NCBI RefSeq assembly: GCF_000423665.1
Contig: NZ_AUIK01000020.1
Span: forward strand, 62,001 to 126,000
Source: Solirubrobacter soli DSM 22325
GTDB taxonomy: Bacteria > Actinomycetota > Thermoleophilia > Solirubrobacterales > Solirubrobacteraceae
DNA: 64,000 bases
Direction: 5' to 3'
How positions within the stretch are numbered: position 1 is the stretch's first letter; every line of letters starts with the position of its first letter. This document shows positions 33,458-41,081 of this stretch, piece after piece. The notes under the pieces were generated by a model. That model was not told the DNA's origin, searched no databases, and saw only the letters and a list, made by a program, of their open reading frames with translations. A program made the position numbers and the translations under genes.

Positions 33458-34456
33458 TCAATCGAGGCTGATGACGACTTTGCCGTTGGCGCGGCCCCGT
33501 TCGACGTAGGCGAGGGCCTCCGGAACCTGGTCGAAGGGGAACGTCTTGTCGATGATCGGTCGGAGGTACCCCGCGTCGTAGAGGGAGGCCAGCTCGCTCA
33601 ACTGGGCGCCGCTGGCCTGCATGAACAAGAACGAGTAGCTCACACCGAGCTTGCGGGCCTGCGTGTGGACCTTGCGGCTGAGCAGCCCCATCACGATGCC
33701 CATGACCTTCGGTGCCCCGAGCTGCTTCGCGAACCCGGGATCGGGAGGGCCTGCCACGCCGATCGCCAGTCCGCCGGGTTTGAGGACCGTGAGGGACCGC
33801 TCGAGGTTCTCGCCGCCTCGCGAATCCAGCACGACGTCGTAGCCCGAGAGGACCTCGGTGAAGTCCTCCTTGGTGTAGTCCACGACGACGTCCGCACCGA
33901 GGCTGCGCACCAGCTCCGCGTTGTCGCCGCGGGCGGTCGTCGCCACTGTGGCGCCGAGGTGCTTGGCGAGTTGGATGACGGTCGAGCCCAGGCCGCCGGA
34001 CCCGGCATGGACGAGAACCTTCTGACCGGGCCGCACGTGGGCTCGGTCGACAAGGGCCTGCCATGCGGCCAGTGACACGAGTGGTACCGCGGCCGCCTCG
34101 TCCAGTGTGAGAGAGGCCGGCTTGAGTGCGACGTCGTTGTGGTCGATCGCGATGTGTTCGGCGAATGATCCGATCCGCAGATCGCGCGGACGAGCGAAGA
34201 CCTGGTCGCCGACCTGGAAGTCGCGCACGGCCGGTCCGACCCTGGTGACGATTCCAGCGACGTCGTGACCCAACACGAACGGGGTGCGGTACTTCAGGAG
34301 CCGCTTGAACTCCCCGTTGCGGACCATGGAGTCCAGTGGGTTGATGGCGGCCGCGCTCACCTTGACCAGCACGTCACCGTCGCCGACCTCAGGCTCGGGT
34401 ACGTCAGCGGCGCTGAGACCGTCCTTGCCGTACCGCTCTACGACGAACGCCTTCAC
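33458..34456 (-). CDS. Zinc-independent MDR oxidoreductase (quinone-oxidoreductase type)
   Basis: A 332-residue protein from GTG 34456, which overlaps the hydrolase stop as GTGA. It begins MKAFVVERYGKDGLSAADVPEPEVG and has INPLDSMVRNGEF, LGHDVAGIVTRVG and the cofactor motif VLVHAGSGGLGSTVIQLAKHLGA. No zinc-ligand Cys set is present. Relatives reduce quinones or enones with NADPH. It forms a two-gene unit with the upstream alpha/beta hydrolase, repressed by the divergent TetR in all likelihood. Confidence 0.92.
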   Translation of the reverse strand: MKAFVVERYGKDGLSAADVPEPEVGDGDVLVKVSAAAINPLDSMVRNGEFKRLLKYRTPFVLGHDVAGIVTRVGPAVRDFQVGDQVFARPRDLRIGSFAEHIAIDHNDVALKPASLTLDEAAAVPLVSLAAWQALVDRAHVRPGQKVLVHAGSGGLGSTVIQLAKHLGATVATTARGDNAELVRSLGADVVVDYTKEDFTEVLSGYDVVLDSRGGENLERSLTVLKPGGLAIGVAGPPDPGFAKQLGAPKVMGIVMGLLSRKVHTQARKLGVSYSFLFMQASGAQLSELASLYDAGYLRPIIDKTFPFDQVPEALAYVERGRANGKVVISLD

Positions 34457-35316
34457 AGGAACTCGAGCGCGCGTTTGACGAAGTCCTCGTGGAACTGGAA
34501 CACGCCGCCATGCCCGGCATCGGGATAGATGACGAGCTGGCTGTTCGGGAATCGCCGGTCGAGATCGACGGTGTTCTTGGTGGGCACCATCTTGTCGCTC
34601 TCGCCGTTCATCACGAGCACCGGTTGATCGATGCTCGAGAGGTCCGCCGGCTCCTGGCGACCCCACCGGTGGATGGCCTTGAGCTGGGCGCGAAATGCGC
34701 CGACGGAGATGGCGTTGTCGCGGTCGTCCGTACGTTCTTCGAGCCGTGCCAGGAACTCCTTCGCCGCGGCGCGCCCGTTCGGCGTCCTGGTGAAGAACAG
34801 GAACTCCTTGGGGTCATGGCGGGTGAGAAGGCCTCGCGCGGTGTCCAGATAGGAGATGCGGGTGACCTTGTCGATGCCCTCGCCGCCCGCGGGACCGGTC
34901 CCGGCGAGGATCATCTTGCGCACCAGTCGCGGCTCGCGCTGCGCGATCACCTGGGCGATCATGCCGCCCATCGAGAACCCGAACAGGTCGACCTGATCGA
35001 AGCCGAGCGCGCGGATGAAGGTCACGGCGTCACTCGCCATCTGCTCGATCGTGGTCGGCGTGGAACCACTCGAAGCGCCAACACCGCGGTTGTCGAAGGC
35101 GATGACCGGATGCCTGGTAGCGATGCCATCAACGACTCGGGGGTCCCAGTTGTCCAGGACCGCCGCCAGGTGCGTGAGGAGCACCACGGGCACGCCGGTG
35201 GCCGGACCCAGTCGACGGTAGGCAAATCGTACGCCGCCGGTGTCGAGGAAGTGCGTCGGCGCGTTCTTCCACGTCGTGTTCAAAGCCGCGTCAGTGCGTG
35301 CGCTGGTCGTTGTCAT
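34453..35316 (-). CDS. Cytosolic alpha/beta-fold hydrolase
   Basis: A 287-residue hydrolase. The oxyanion region is VVLLTHLAAVLDNWDPRV (HLAA replaces HG). Nucleophile Ser in LFGFSMGGMIAQ near residue 118; acid in VMNGESDKMVPT near 235; His in PDAGHGGVFQ near 264. No signal peptide. It is close to the non-heme haloperoxidase/esterase/enol-lactonase group. Paired with the oxidoreductase at 33458 and divergent from a TetR gene, it looks like an inducible detoxification or degradation module. Confidence 0.9.
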   Translation of the reverse strand: MTTTSARTDAALNTTWKNAPTHFLDTGGVRFAYRRLGPATGVPVVLLTHLAAVLDNWDPRVVDGIATRHPVIAFDNRGVGASSGSTPTTIEQMASDAVTFIRALGFDQVDLFGFSMGGMIAQVIAQREPRLVRKMILAGTGPAGGEGIDKVTRISYLDTARGLLTRHDPKEFLFFTRTPNGRAAAKEFLARLEERTDDRDNAISVGAFRAQLKAIHRWGRQEPADLSSIDQPVLVMNGESDKMVPTKNTVDLDRRFPNSQLVIYPDAGHGGVFQFHEDFVKRALEFL

Positions 35317-35352
35317 CCCGTCGCTCCCTGCGAGTCCCGCATCGTGATTGAC

Positions 35353-35383
35353 TTACGATCATAATATCATCGTACGATCGTAA
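35353..35383. promoter_or_regulatory. TetR operator (inverted repeat) in divergent promoter
   Basis: TTACGATC (35353-35360) and GATCGTAA (35376-35383) form a perfect inverted repeat around 15 bp of AT-rich sequence. The right arm abuts the TetR -10 TACAAT (35384-35389). On the minus strand TATTAT with a TTGTAT 16 bp upstream could drive the hydrolase pair. The local AT content contrasts sharply with the rest of the window. Confidence 0.7.
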
Positions 35384-35396
35384 TACAATGCGGGTC

Positions 35397-35975
35397 ATGC
35401 GCTACGGCAAGGACCAAAAGCAGGCCACGAGACAACGCATCGTCGAAGCGGCCGGGCGGCGCTTCAAGAAGGACGGCATCGACGGCGCCGGCGTAGCAGC
35501 AGTCATGTCCGACGCCGGCCTGACCAACGGCGCCTTCTACGCCCACTTCGCCTCAAAGGAGGATCTCGTCGCGAACGTCCTCGCCGACCAGCTGCGCGGC
35601 CAACGCCAGAACCTTGACGCCGAGGCCGCGGATCGAGCAGGACTCGAGGCGTTCATTCGCGCCTATCTATCTCCCGAGCACCGCGACCAGACCGCCGATG
35701 GCTGCCCTTCGGCTGCGCTGCTCGACGAGATCGTCCGACGCTCCGTCGCCACCAGACAGGTGTTCACCGACGGACTGATGGCCGAGATCGATGACATCGC
35801 GTCGCGCCTGGAGACGACGGACATCGAGGCCGCTCGCATCGATGCGCTCACGGCGTTCGGGCTGATGGTCGGCACCCTGCAGCTGGCCAGGGCACTGACA
35901 GACCGTGACTTGTCCGATCAACTCCTCGCCCGCGGCGTGGAAACGACGCTGAAGCTGCTCGCCGAAGCGACGTGA
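35397..35975 (+). CDS. TetR-family repressor
   Basis: A 192-residue protein from ATG 35397. An in-frame ATG at 35388 overlaps the -10 element and is unlikely. TACAAT ends 7 nt before ATG 35397, so the mRNA is probably leaderless. The N-terminal HTH is ATRQRIVEAAGRRFKKDG, then GVAAVMSDAGLTNGAFYAHFASKEDL. The all-helical C-terminal ligand domain follows, with DGCPSAALLDEIVRRS as in the AcrR/NemR-like group. It presumably represses itself and the divergent hydrolase-oxidoreductase pair through the operator at 35353-35383. Confidence 0.93.
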   Translation: MRYGKDQKQATRQRIVEAAGRRFKKDGIDGAGVAAVMSDAGLTNGAFYAHFASKEDLVANVLADQLRGQRQNLDAEAADRAGLEAFIRAYLSPEHRDQTADGCPSAALLDEIVRRSVATRQVFTDGLMAEIDDIASRLETTDIEAARIDALTAFGLMVGTLQLARALTDRDLSDQLLARGVETTLKLLAEAT

Positions 35976-36348
35976 CCGACACTCTCCTGGGCGATCAGCG
36001 CGAGTGTCCGGACGAACGCCCAGCGCGGATGTCAGCCAGATCCTGGACGGCGTGCTCCGGCGGGTCCGTCTCGAGCTCGCGAAGCCGCTCGACCCTCGAC
36101 GGGCTTGTCAGCTCCTGTGAGTGGTGCGTATCGCTGCCTTCGACCGCGCTCAGCGCGTTGCGAAGGAGAATCGAGACACGCCCGGTGCACAGTCCCACGT
36201 GCTGGGCAAGGTCCTTCTGCGTCTCGACCTGGGAACGAAACCGCCGTCTCGGCACGATCCGAGAACTCAAGGCGCCATGGTTGCGAGCCGGTTCGCGAAC
36301 TGGACGTCCTGTCGCTCCTCCGCGAGGAGGCCACAGCCGCGAACGTGG
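35976..36348. other. Gene-poor stretch between TetR and the beta-propeller gene
   Basis: Apart from the sigma-like remnant, I see only a short palindrome CCTCC-TCGC-GGAGG near 36320. No intact gene is evident. Confidence 0.5.
35995..36270 (-). pseudogene. Remnant resembling SigB-type sigma factor region 4
   Basis: The frame encodes RIVPRRRFRSQVETQKDLAQ then HVGLCTGRVSILLRNALSA. This lines up with the region 4.2 pattern of SigB/SigF-like sigma factors (LRF, TQxxIA, GxSQMxVSRLLRxxL). The upstream sigma regions 2 and 3 are missing in the 80 bp to the next gene, and the downstream ~45 residues are not sigma-like. It is thus at best a fragment. The match is by eye and moderate; a stray HTH gene piece is the alternative. 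Confidence 0.4.
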
Positions 36349-38592
36349 CTAGGGACGGTGACCCGTAGATGCGGCGGCCGTGGATGCTGCCGGGAAGATT
36401 CCGAGGCCCGTTTGGCCCGTACCGCCGAGCGAGGTGAATGATCCGGCGGCCACGAGCCCCGCGGGCATGGTCAACAGGGCCGTGACCACTCCGTCGGCTC
36501 CGGGGTCCCAGGGGGTTGGCGCTCCGCTCTCTGCGTCGAGTGCGGCGATGTGGTGCCGCGCGGCGCCGGCGATGGTTCTGAAGGCACCGCCGACGTAGAT
36601 GGTGCCGTCGAGGACGGCGAGCGCGTGGACCGGCGCGTCGGCGCCGGCTCGCCACGATTCGACCTTGCCGGACGAGGCGTCGACGGCCGCGAGGTGTGCC
36701 CGGGACTTCCCGCCGACGTGGCGGAAATCGCCGCCGAGATACACCGTCCGGACGGTCAGGGCGATGGCACGAACGCGGCCGTCCGGGTTCGGGTGCCAGG
36801 CTGTGACGCGACCGGTACGCAGGTCGATCGCAGCCAGGTGGCGACGGCGTTGGCCTCCCACGCGGGTGAAGTTGCCGGCGACGTAGAGCGTGTTGGCTTT
36901 GATCGCGAGCGTGTTCACGGCGCCGTTCGTGTCGGCGTGCCAGCGTGTCGCGCTGCCGGTGCGAACGTCGAGAGCTGCCAGGCCGCGGCGCGGGCGGCCG
37001 CCGATGCGCCTGAAGTCACCGCCGACGAACAGCCGGCGCCCATGCACGGCGAGCGCCCGTGGCCGGCCGGTCGGGCTGACGTGTGCGTTCCAGCGGCGTG
37101 CTCTGCCTGTGGTGGCATCGAGCTCGGCGAGCCCGTGGCGGTGGCGGCCGCCGATCTCGACGAAGTCTCCGGCGGCGAACAGGCGGTCGTGGTGCGTCGC
37201 CATGGCGTCGATCGGTCCCAGGTCCCAGTTGTCGGTCAGATCGGGGGCGAACGCGAGCAGCGCGCCCGTGTCGAGATCGATCGCCGCTCCATTGGTACGG
37301 GTCTCGCTGTCCAGGCCGCTGAAAAGGCCGCCGGCAAGCACACCGTCGTCGGTCGCGACCAGCGACGACACCTCCCCATCCGGCCTCGGATTCCACGACC
37401 CCAGCACGCCGGTGGTTGCGCTGACGACGCGAAGGAACCGACGGTTTGGTCCAGCTACCGAGTCGTAGCCGCCGCCGGCGTACACGCGGTCGCCGGCGGC
37501 AGCCAACGCCAAGATCGGCGAGAGCTCGGAACACCAGCGGACGTCAGCTCGCGTCGTTGCGGCGAGAGCGACGAGGTACATCGGATGACGCCCGTCGAAG
37601 CTCCCGCATCGCTCGCCGGTGAAGCCGAAGCTCACACTGACGTACACGGTGTCCCCGGCCGCCGTGATTGCTTCGACTTCGTTCATGAGCCTGTCGATCT
37701 CGCGGGGGTTCCACGGGCTCAGCTCCCCGGTGGTGGCGTCGAAGGCCGCGATCCCTGGACGGACCTGACCGGCGACCGCGTCGAACTGACCCGTGACGTA
37801 CAGGGTGCCGCGATCGATCAGTAGGCGCTGCACCGCCAACGGCTCGCCCGGAAAGTCTTGTCCGGTCACGTCGGGGTTCCAGGCGTTCAGGCGGCCGCCG
37901 GCCGTGTCGAAAGCTGTGAGATGCTCGCGGCGCGCCGAGCCCACGCTCGTGAAATCCCCGGCCACGTACACGGTCCCGGCCGTCGCGGCAAGCGCGGTCA
38001 CCTCCGAGCCGTCGAGACGTGGAGCCCACGTACGCACCTGACCGCTCACGGCGTCGACCGCGGCCAAGTGGCTGCGCGGCTGCCCGTCGATCTCCTCAAA
38101 ACGCCCGCCGACGTACACCGTGTCGCCCACGACGGACAACGCCATGACCCCGCCGAACCCCGGGTCCCAGTTGCTCAGATCCACGTCAGGCGACCAGTTC
38201 AGGTCGAGTTCACCAGCGGACCCGACATGCGCCAGCCCAACTCGCCGCTGGCCGGCCACATGCGTGAACGCGCCGCCGATGAACCAGCCGCCCCCGCCGT
38301 CCGGCACTACCGCGCGCACACTGCCGTCGACCTCCGGCCATGCGGCATCGCGCGCCCCCGAGGCGTCGAAGCGCACCCAGTGGCCCGTGCGCTTGGCCAC
38401 GGATGAGAACGTACCTCCCAGATACATCACGTTTCCGGGTCCGGCCAGCAGGGACGTCACAAGACCGTCGGTGGTGAACCCCGACGCGGGAACTGGGGCA
38501 ACCTGCGCGCTCGCCGGAGTGCCGGCGATCAACAGCAACATCGATGCCAATGCGAGTTGCCCCAGCCGCACGATGGGCGATCCGGATCCCAT
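36349..38592 (-). CDS. Secreted beta-propeller-like repeat protein
   Basis: About 747 residues from ATG 38592 (no clear ribosome-binding site; start approximate). A signal peptide ends near GTPASAQVAP (residue 30). The rest is about 13 imperfect ~50-residue repeats with the pattern VYVGGDFxxVGGxxRxxLAAxDxxTGxxxxWxP, a blade-type motif seen in secreted actinobacterial beta-propellers and delta-60 repeat proteins. No catalytic motif is visible. It is probably an extracellular or wall-associated binding scaffold. It is divergent from the secreted protein at 38703. Confidence 0.85.
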   Translation of the reverse strand: MGSGSPIVRLGQLALASMLLLIAGTPASAQVAPVPASGFTTDGLVTSLLAGPGNVMYLGGTFSSVAKRTGHWVRFDASGARDAAWPEVDGSVRAVVPDGGGGWFIGGAFTHVAGQRRVGLAHVGSAGELDLNWSPDVDLSNWDPGFGGVMALSVVGDTVYVGGRFEEIDGQPRSHLAAVDAVSGQVRTWAPRLDGSEVTALAATAGTVYVAGDFTSVGSARREHLTAFDTAGGRLNAWNPDVTGQDFPGEPLAVQRLLIDRGTLYVTGQFDAVAGQVRPGIAAFDATTGELSPWNPREIDRLMNEVEAITAAGDTVYVSVSFGFTGERCGSFDGRHPMYLVALAATTRADVRWCSELSPILALAAAGDRVYAGGGYDSVAGPNRRFLRVVSATTGVLGSWNPRPDGEVSSLVATDDGVLAGGLFSGLDSETRTNGAAIDLDTGALLAFAPDLTDNWDLGPIDAMATHHDRLFAAGDFVEIGGRHRHGLAELDATTGRARRWNAHVSPTGRPRALAVHGRRLFVGGDFRRIGGRPRRGLAALDVRTGSATRWHADTNGAVNTLAIKANTLYVAGNFTRVGGQRRRHLAAIDLRTGRVTAWHPNPDGRVRAIALTVRTVYLGGDFRHVGGKSRAHLAAVDASSGKVESWRAGADAPVHALAVLDGTIYVGGAFRTIAGAARHHIAALDAESGAPTPWDPGADGVVTALLTMPAGLVAAGSFTSLGGTGQTGLGIFPAASTAAASTGHRP

Positions 38593-38702
38593 GGCCGGAA
38601 TCGGATCACGTCCCCCCGGCGTCGACAACCGCAACCGACCACGATCCCAAGTCCGTAGTTCGACGCGATGACCGCGGAGTCGCCGACGGCGACGATTGAC
38701 CG

Positions 38703-39269
38703 ATGTGGAGGACGTCTTTCTGGCTCTCAGGAGCCGGTCGTGCAGTGTTGACGACCGTCGCAGTACTCGCGGCCAACGTTGCCGGCGGTTTCGACGCTGG
38801 CGCAGCGACGGCTGCCGTGCGACTGGACAGCGGAACAGCATCCGTACTGGCCGACGACATCGGTTTCGATCACTTCTGCGACGCGGACTGTGACGTTTCG
38901 CTTCACCGCTGCTATCGCGTCGATTCCCTGCGCGTCGACTGCATCATGAGCCTGGACACCGGTGGCGACGACTGGCGCTATTTCGTCATCGCCACGGCGC
39001 TCGTCGGGGACGTATTGCAGTTCGGGGACTACTCGATCAGCGGACACCCGCGCATCACACGATCGTTGATCCGACGGTGGCCGCCCGGCTTCCACACGCG
39101 CCGAATCGCCGAGTGGTACGCGCACTCCCCGTGGACCAAGAGTGGGTTCAAGATCTTCTATCCGAACCGCCTTCTGCGAAAGCACGTGGGCTACGGGAGG
39201 CCGCACCTGCGATCGGTCATACGCGCCCAGTGTCACCTGCAGCCTCGGCTGCACTGCTCCTGGCGCTAG
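38703..39269 (+). CDS. Small secreted Cys-containing protein, unknown
   Basis: A 188-residue protein with a hydrophobic N-terminal segment (residues 12-35) ending in Ala-rich sequence, so probably exported. Cys occur in HFCDADCDVSLHRCYRVDSLRVDC and again near the C-terminus (RAQCHLQPRLHCSW), suggesting disulfides. I recognise no family beyond similar short secreted proteins of this lineage. It is the first gene of a plus-strand row of exported proteins (38703-40951). Confidence 0.7.
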   Translation: MWRTSFWLSGAGRAVLTTVAVLAANVAGGFDAGAATAAVRLDSGTASVLADDIGFDHFCDADCDVSLHRCYRVDSLRVDCIMSLDTGGDDWRYFVIATALVGDVLQFGDYSISGHPRITRSLIRRWPPGFHTRRIAEWYAHSPWTKSGFKIFYPNRLLRKHVGYGRPHLRSVIRAQCHLQPRLHCSWR

Positions 39270-39345
39270 CCGTACTTGCTGCTGATCCCGTCTCGGTAGT
39301 CCGGCCTGATGCGCTCGCCTGGAGCGAGCGGTATCCATCGATGGC

Positions 39346-40134
39346 ATGGCGCCCGGGACACACCAAGCCGCACCGAGACGCTCGTGGAGCGTACGGTCGG
39401 CGGTGCTCGTCGCCTTGCTCGGAACGGCGGCGTGCGCCCTGACGGCGACCGGTGCCCCCGCCTCCGGTCGCACCGTCAATCTCACGGCGTTGCGCGTCCG
39501 CACCGCCGATCATCCCGCCGCAGTCCGGGTGGTGGTCGACTTCACGGACGGCCGGCTCGATGGCAACGACGGTGAAGTCACCGATCCAGTGCCGTTCGAC
39601 GGCTCGGCCATCGTCGTCGTGCGGCATCGCGCGATCGAGAATCGTGCGGCGAACGTCAACGCCGACGGCGTGCGGACCACGATCGCCCAGGGCACCGACA
39701 AGCTGACGATCCGCCTCCGGAGCGACGCTGGGCGCTTCAAGTACATCGCCTACAGCCAACTTCGCTCGCCCGAACGTGGCGTCATCGATCTCTACAAGAG
39801 CGCGCCACCGAGCCCGGCGGCCGAGATCAGGCAGAGCGCTGACGGGTGCCTTGCCTTGCGCAGCTGGCGCGTCTCGGGCGAACGCGTGCTGGTGAGTGGC
39901 AACGCGCGTGACATCTTCGAGAACCAGTTCGTCACGATCGTGCGCGATCGAGTCGGGCACGTCATCGGCCACCGGCCGGTCAGCTTCGGAGCATCGGGCG
40001 CCTGGTCGAGCACGATCCGGTATCGAAGCAGCCGCGTCCAACCCGCGACGCTCGAAGCGGTCGACGACTCCGAGCGCGACGGGTCGCTCGCATGCCTCGC
40101 GCAAGTGCGCGTCCAACTGCAGCGGACGAAGTGA
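39346..40134 (+). CDS. Exported protein with AMIN-like and Gmad2 Ig-like domains
   Basis: A 262-residue protein. A signal sequence (AVLVALLGTAACALTATGAPAS) includes a Cys at the end of the helix, so a lipoprotein is possible. Residues ~45-160 (VRVVVDFTDGRLDG, FKYIAYSQLRSPERGVIDLYK) look like the AMIN-like beta domain found in actinobacterial exported proteins. Residues ~165-262 (WRVSGERVLVSGNARDIFEN, GAWSSTIRY) match the Gmad2 immunoglobulin-like domain. Both are cell-envelope binding folds. Start at ATG 39346; ATG 39341 is out of frame. Confidence 0.78.
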   Translation: MAPGTHQAAPRRSWSVRSAVLVALLGTAACALTATGAPASGRTVNLTALRVRTADHPAAVRVVVDFTDGRLDGNDGEVTDPVPFDGSAIVVVRHRAIENRAANVNADGVRTTIAQGTDKLTIRLRSDAGRFKYIAYSQLRSPERGVIDLYKSAPPSPAAEIRQSADGCLALRSWRVSGERVLVSGNARDIFENQFVTIVRDRVGHVIGHRPVSFGASGAWSSTIRYRSSRVQPATLEAVDDSERDGSLACLAQVRVQLQRTK

Positions 40135-40149
40135 ACGGAGCCATTGCCA

Positions 40150-40443
40150 TGATCCGCTTGAGCATCCCAGTGCTCGCTGTATCCCGGCAAGCTGCGCGTC
40201 CGCTTCTTCCGCGGCAGCAGTCACTACTGGGTGCACCAGATCTCTGTCGCCGGACCGACCGACCGCACAGCCAAGGGCATCGGTGTCGGCTCGACTTCCG
40301 ATGAAGTCAAGGCGCGTCGCCCATGTCAAGTGCGACGCGACGAGCTGCTACACGACGAATCCCGCAACCACGCCGGTGTTCACGATCTTCGCTCTCAAGG
40401 ACGGCCGAGTCTCGAAGGTCGTCGTCGCCTACGTCCCCGACTG
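40150..40443 (+). pseudogene. Frameshifted small exported-protein gene
   Basis: A ribosome-binding site and ATG 40150 lead into a signal-like MIRLSIPVLAV. The frame then breaks: the protein-like text continues in a second frame (YPGKLRVRFFRGSSHYWVHQ, KGIGVGSTSDEVKARR) and a third (HVKCDATSCYTTNPATTPVF, FALKDGRVSKVVVAYVPD, stop 40443). The pieces fit a family of ~150-residue exported proteins with a GIGVGSTxxxV motif and two Cys. Two frameshifts and a missing mid-N-terminal piece make it non-functional unless the sequence is wrong. Confidence 0.65.
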
Positions 40444-40456
40444 AGAAGGGCATCCG

Positions 40457-40951
40457 ATGCGCACAAAGCTGATTCTCCCTGCCGCCGTCTGTGCGATCGG
40501 CGCGATGGCGGCGGCCTGGTCGAGCGGCGCCCGCGGGGCGGCTGTCCAGCGCTGCACGGCGAGGGGCCTCGCAGGCGCGATCATCGACGTCCAGGGTGCC
40601 GCGGGCTCGAGCTACGCGCGCATCGTTCTCGTGAACACCTCGAATGGTCCGTGCTTTCTCAAGGGCTTCGTCGGCGGCCGGCTGTACACCGCGGACAATC
40701 ACGCGCTCACCACCACGGTTCGACGAGATCACACGCACAAAGCGCGCCGCGTGAACCTGCGTCCGGGCGCCGCCGCCGCGTTGCAGCTGCGCTGGAGCAA
40801 CGTGCCGAGCGACAACACGCCCTGCCCAACCGCGGAATGGCTCCGAATCACGCCCCCGGACGACACGAAGACGCTTCGGGTCTACTTCGGAACGGCAGCC
40901 TGCCGCGGAGATCTGGAGGTCCGTCCCGTCGTCGATGCTCGCAACGTGTGA
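40457..40951 (+). CDS. Exported DUF4232-type protein
   Basis: A 164-residue protein from ATG 40457 with AAGGG upstream. Signal peptide to about residue 28 (AVCAIGAMAAAWSSGARGA). The mature part has the DUF4232 pattern: AGSSYARIVLVNTSNGPCFLKGF, LRPGAAAALQLRWSNV, and paired Cys (RCTA, GPCFL, TPCPT, AACRGD) likely forming two disulfides. The function of DUF4232 is unknown; members are secreted or lipid-anchored in actinobacteria. Confidence 0.85.
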   Translation: MRTKLILPAAVCAIGAMAAAWSSGARGAAVQRCTARGLAGAIIDVQGAAGSSYARIVLVNTSNGPCFLKGFVGGRLYTADNHALTTTVRRDHTHKARRVNLRPGAAAALQLRWSNVPSDNTPCPTAEWLRITPPDDTKTLRVYFGTAACRGDLEVRPVVDARNV

Positions 40952-41081
40952 GCAGCGCCGACGGCGCTGACGTGCCCTCGCGCCCTGCCGGCCATCGTCG
41001 CGTCCACGCCCGCGCCCTGAGCCTCGGAGTTCCGGACTTCCCGCGGATGACGGGCCGGCGTCCTTCGGCTCGCCGGCCGGA

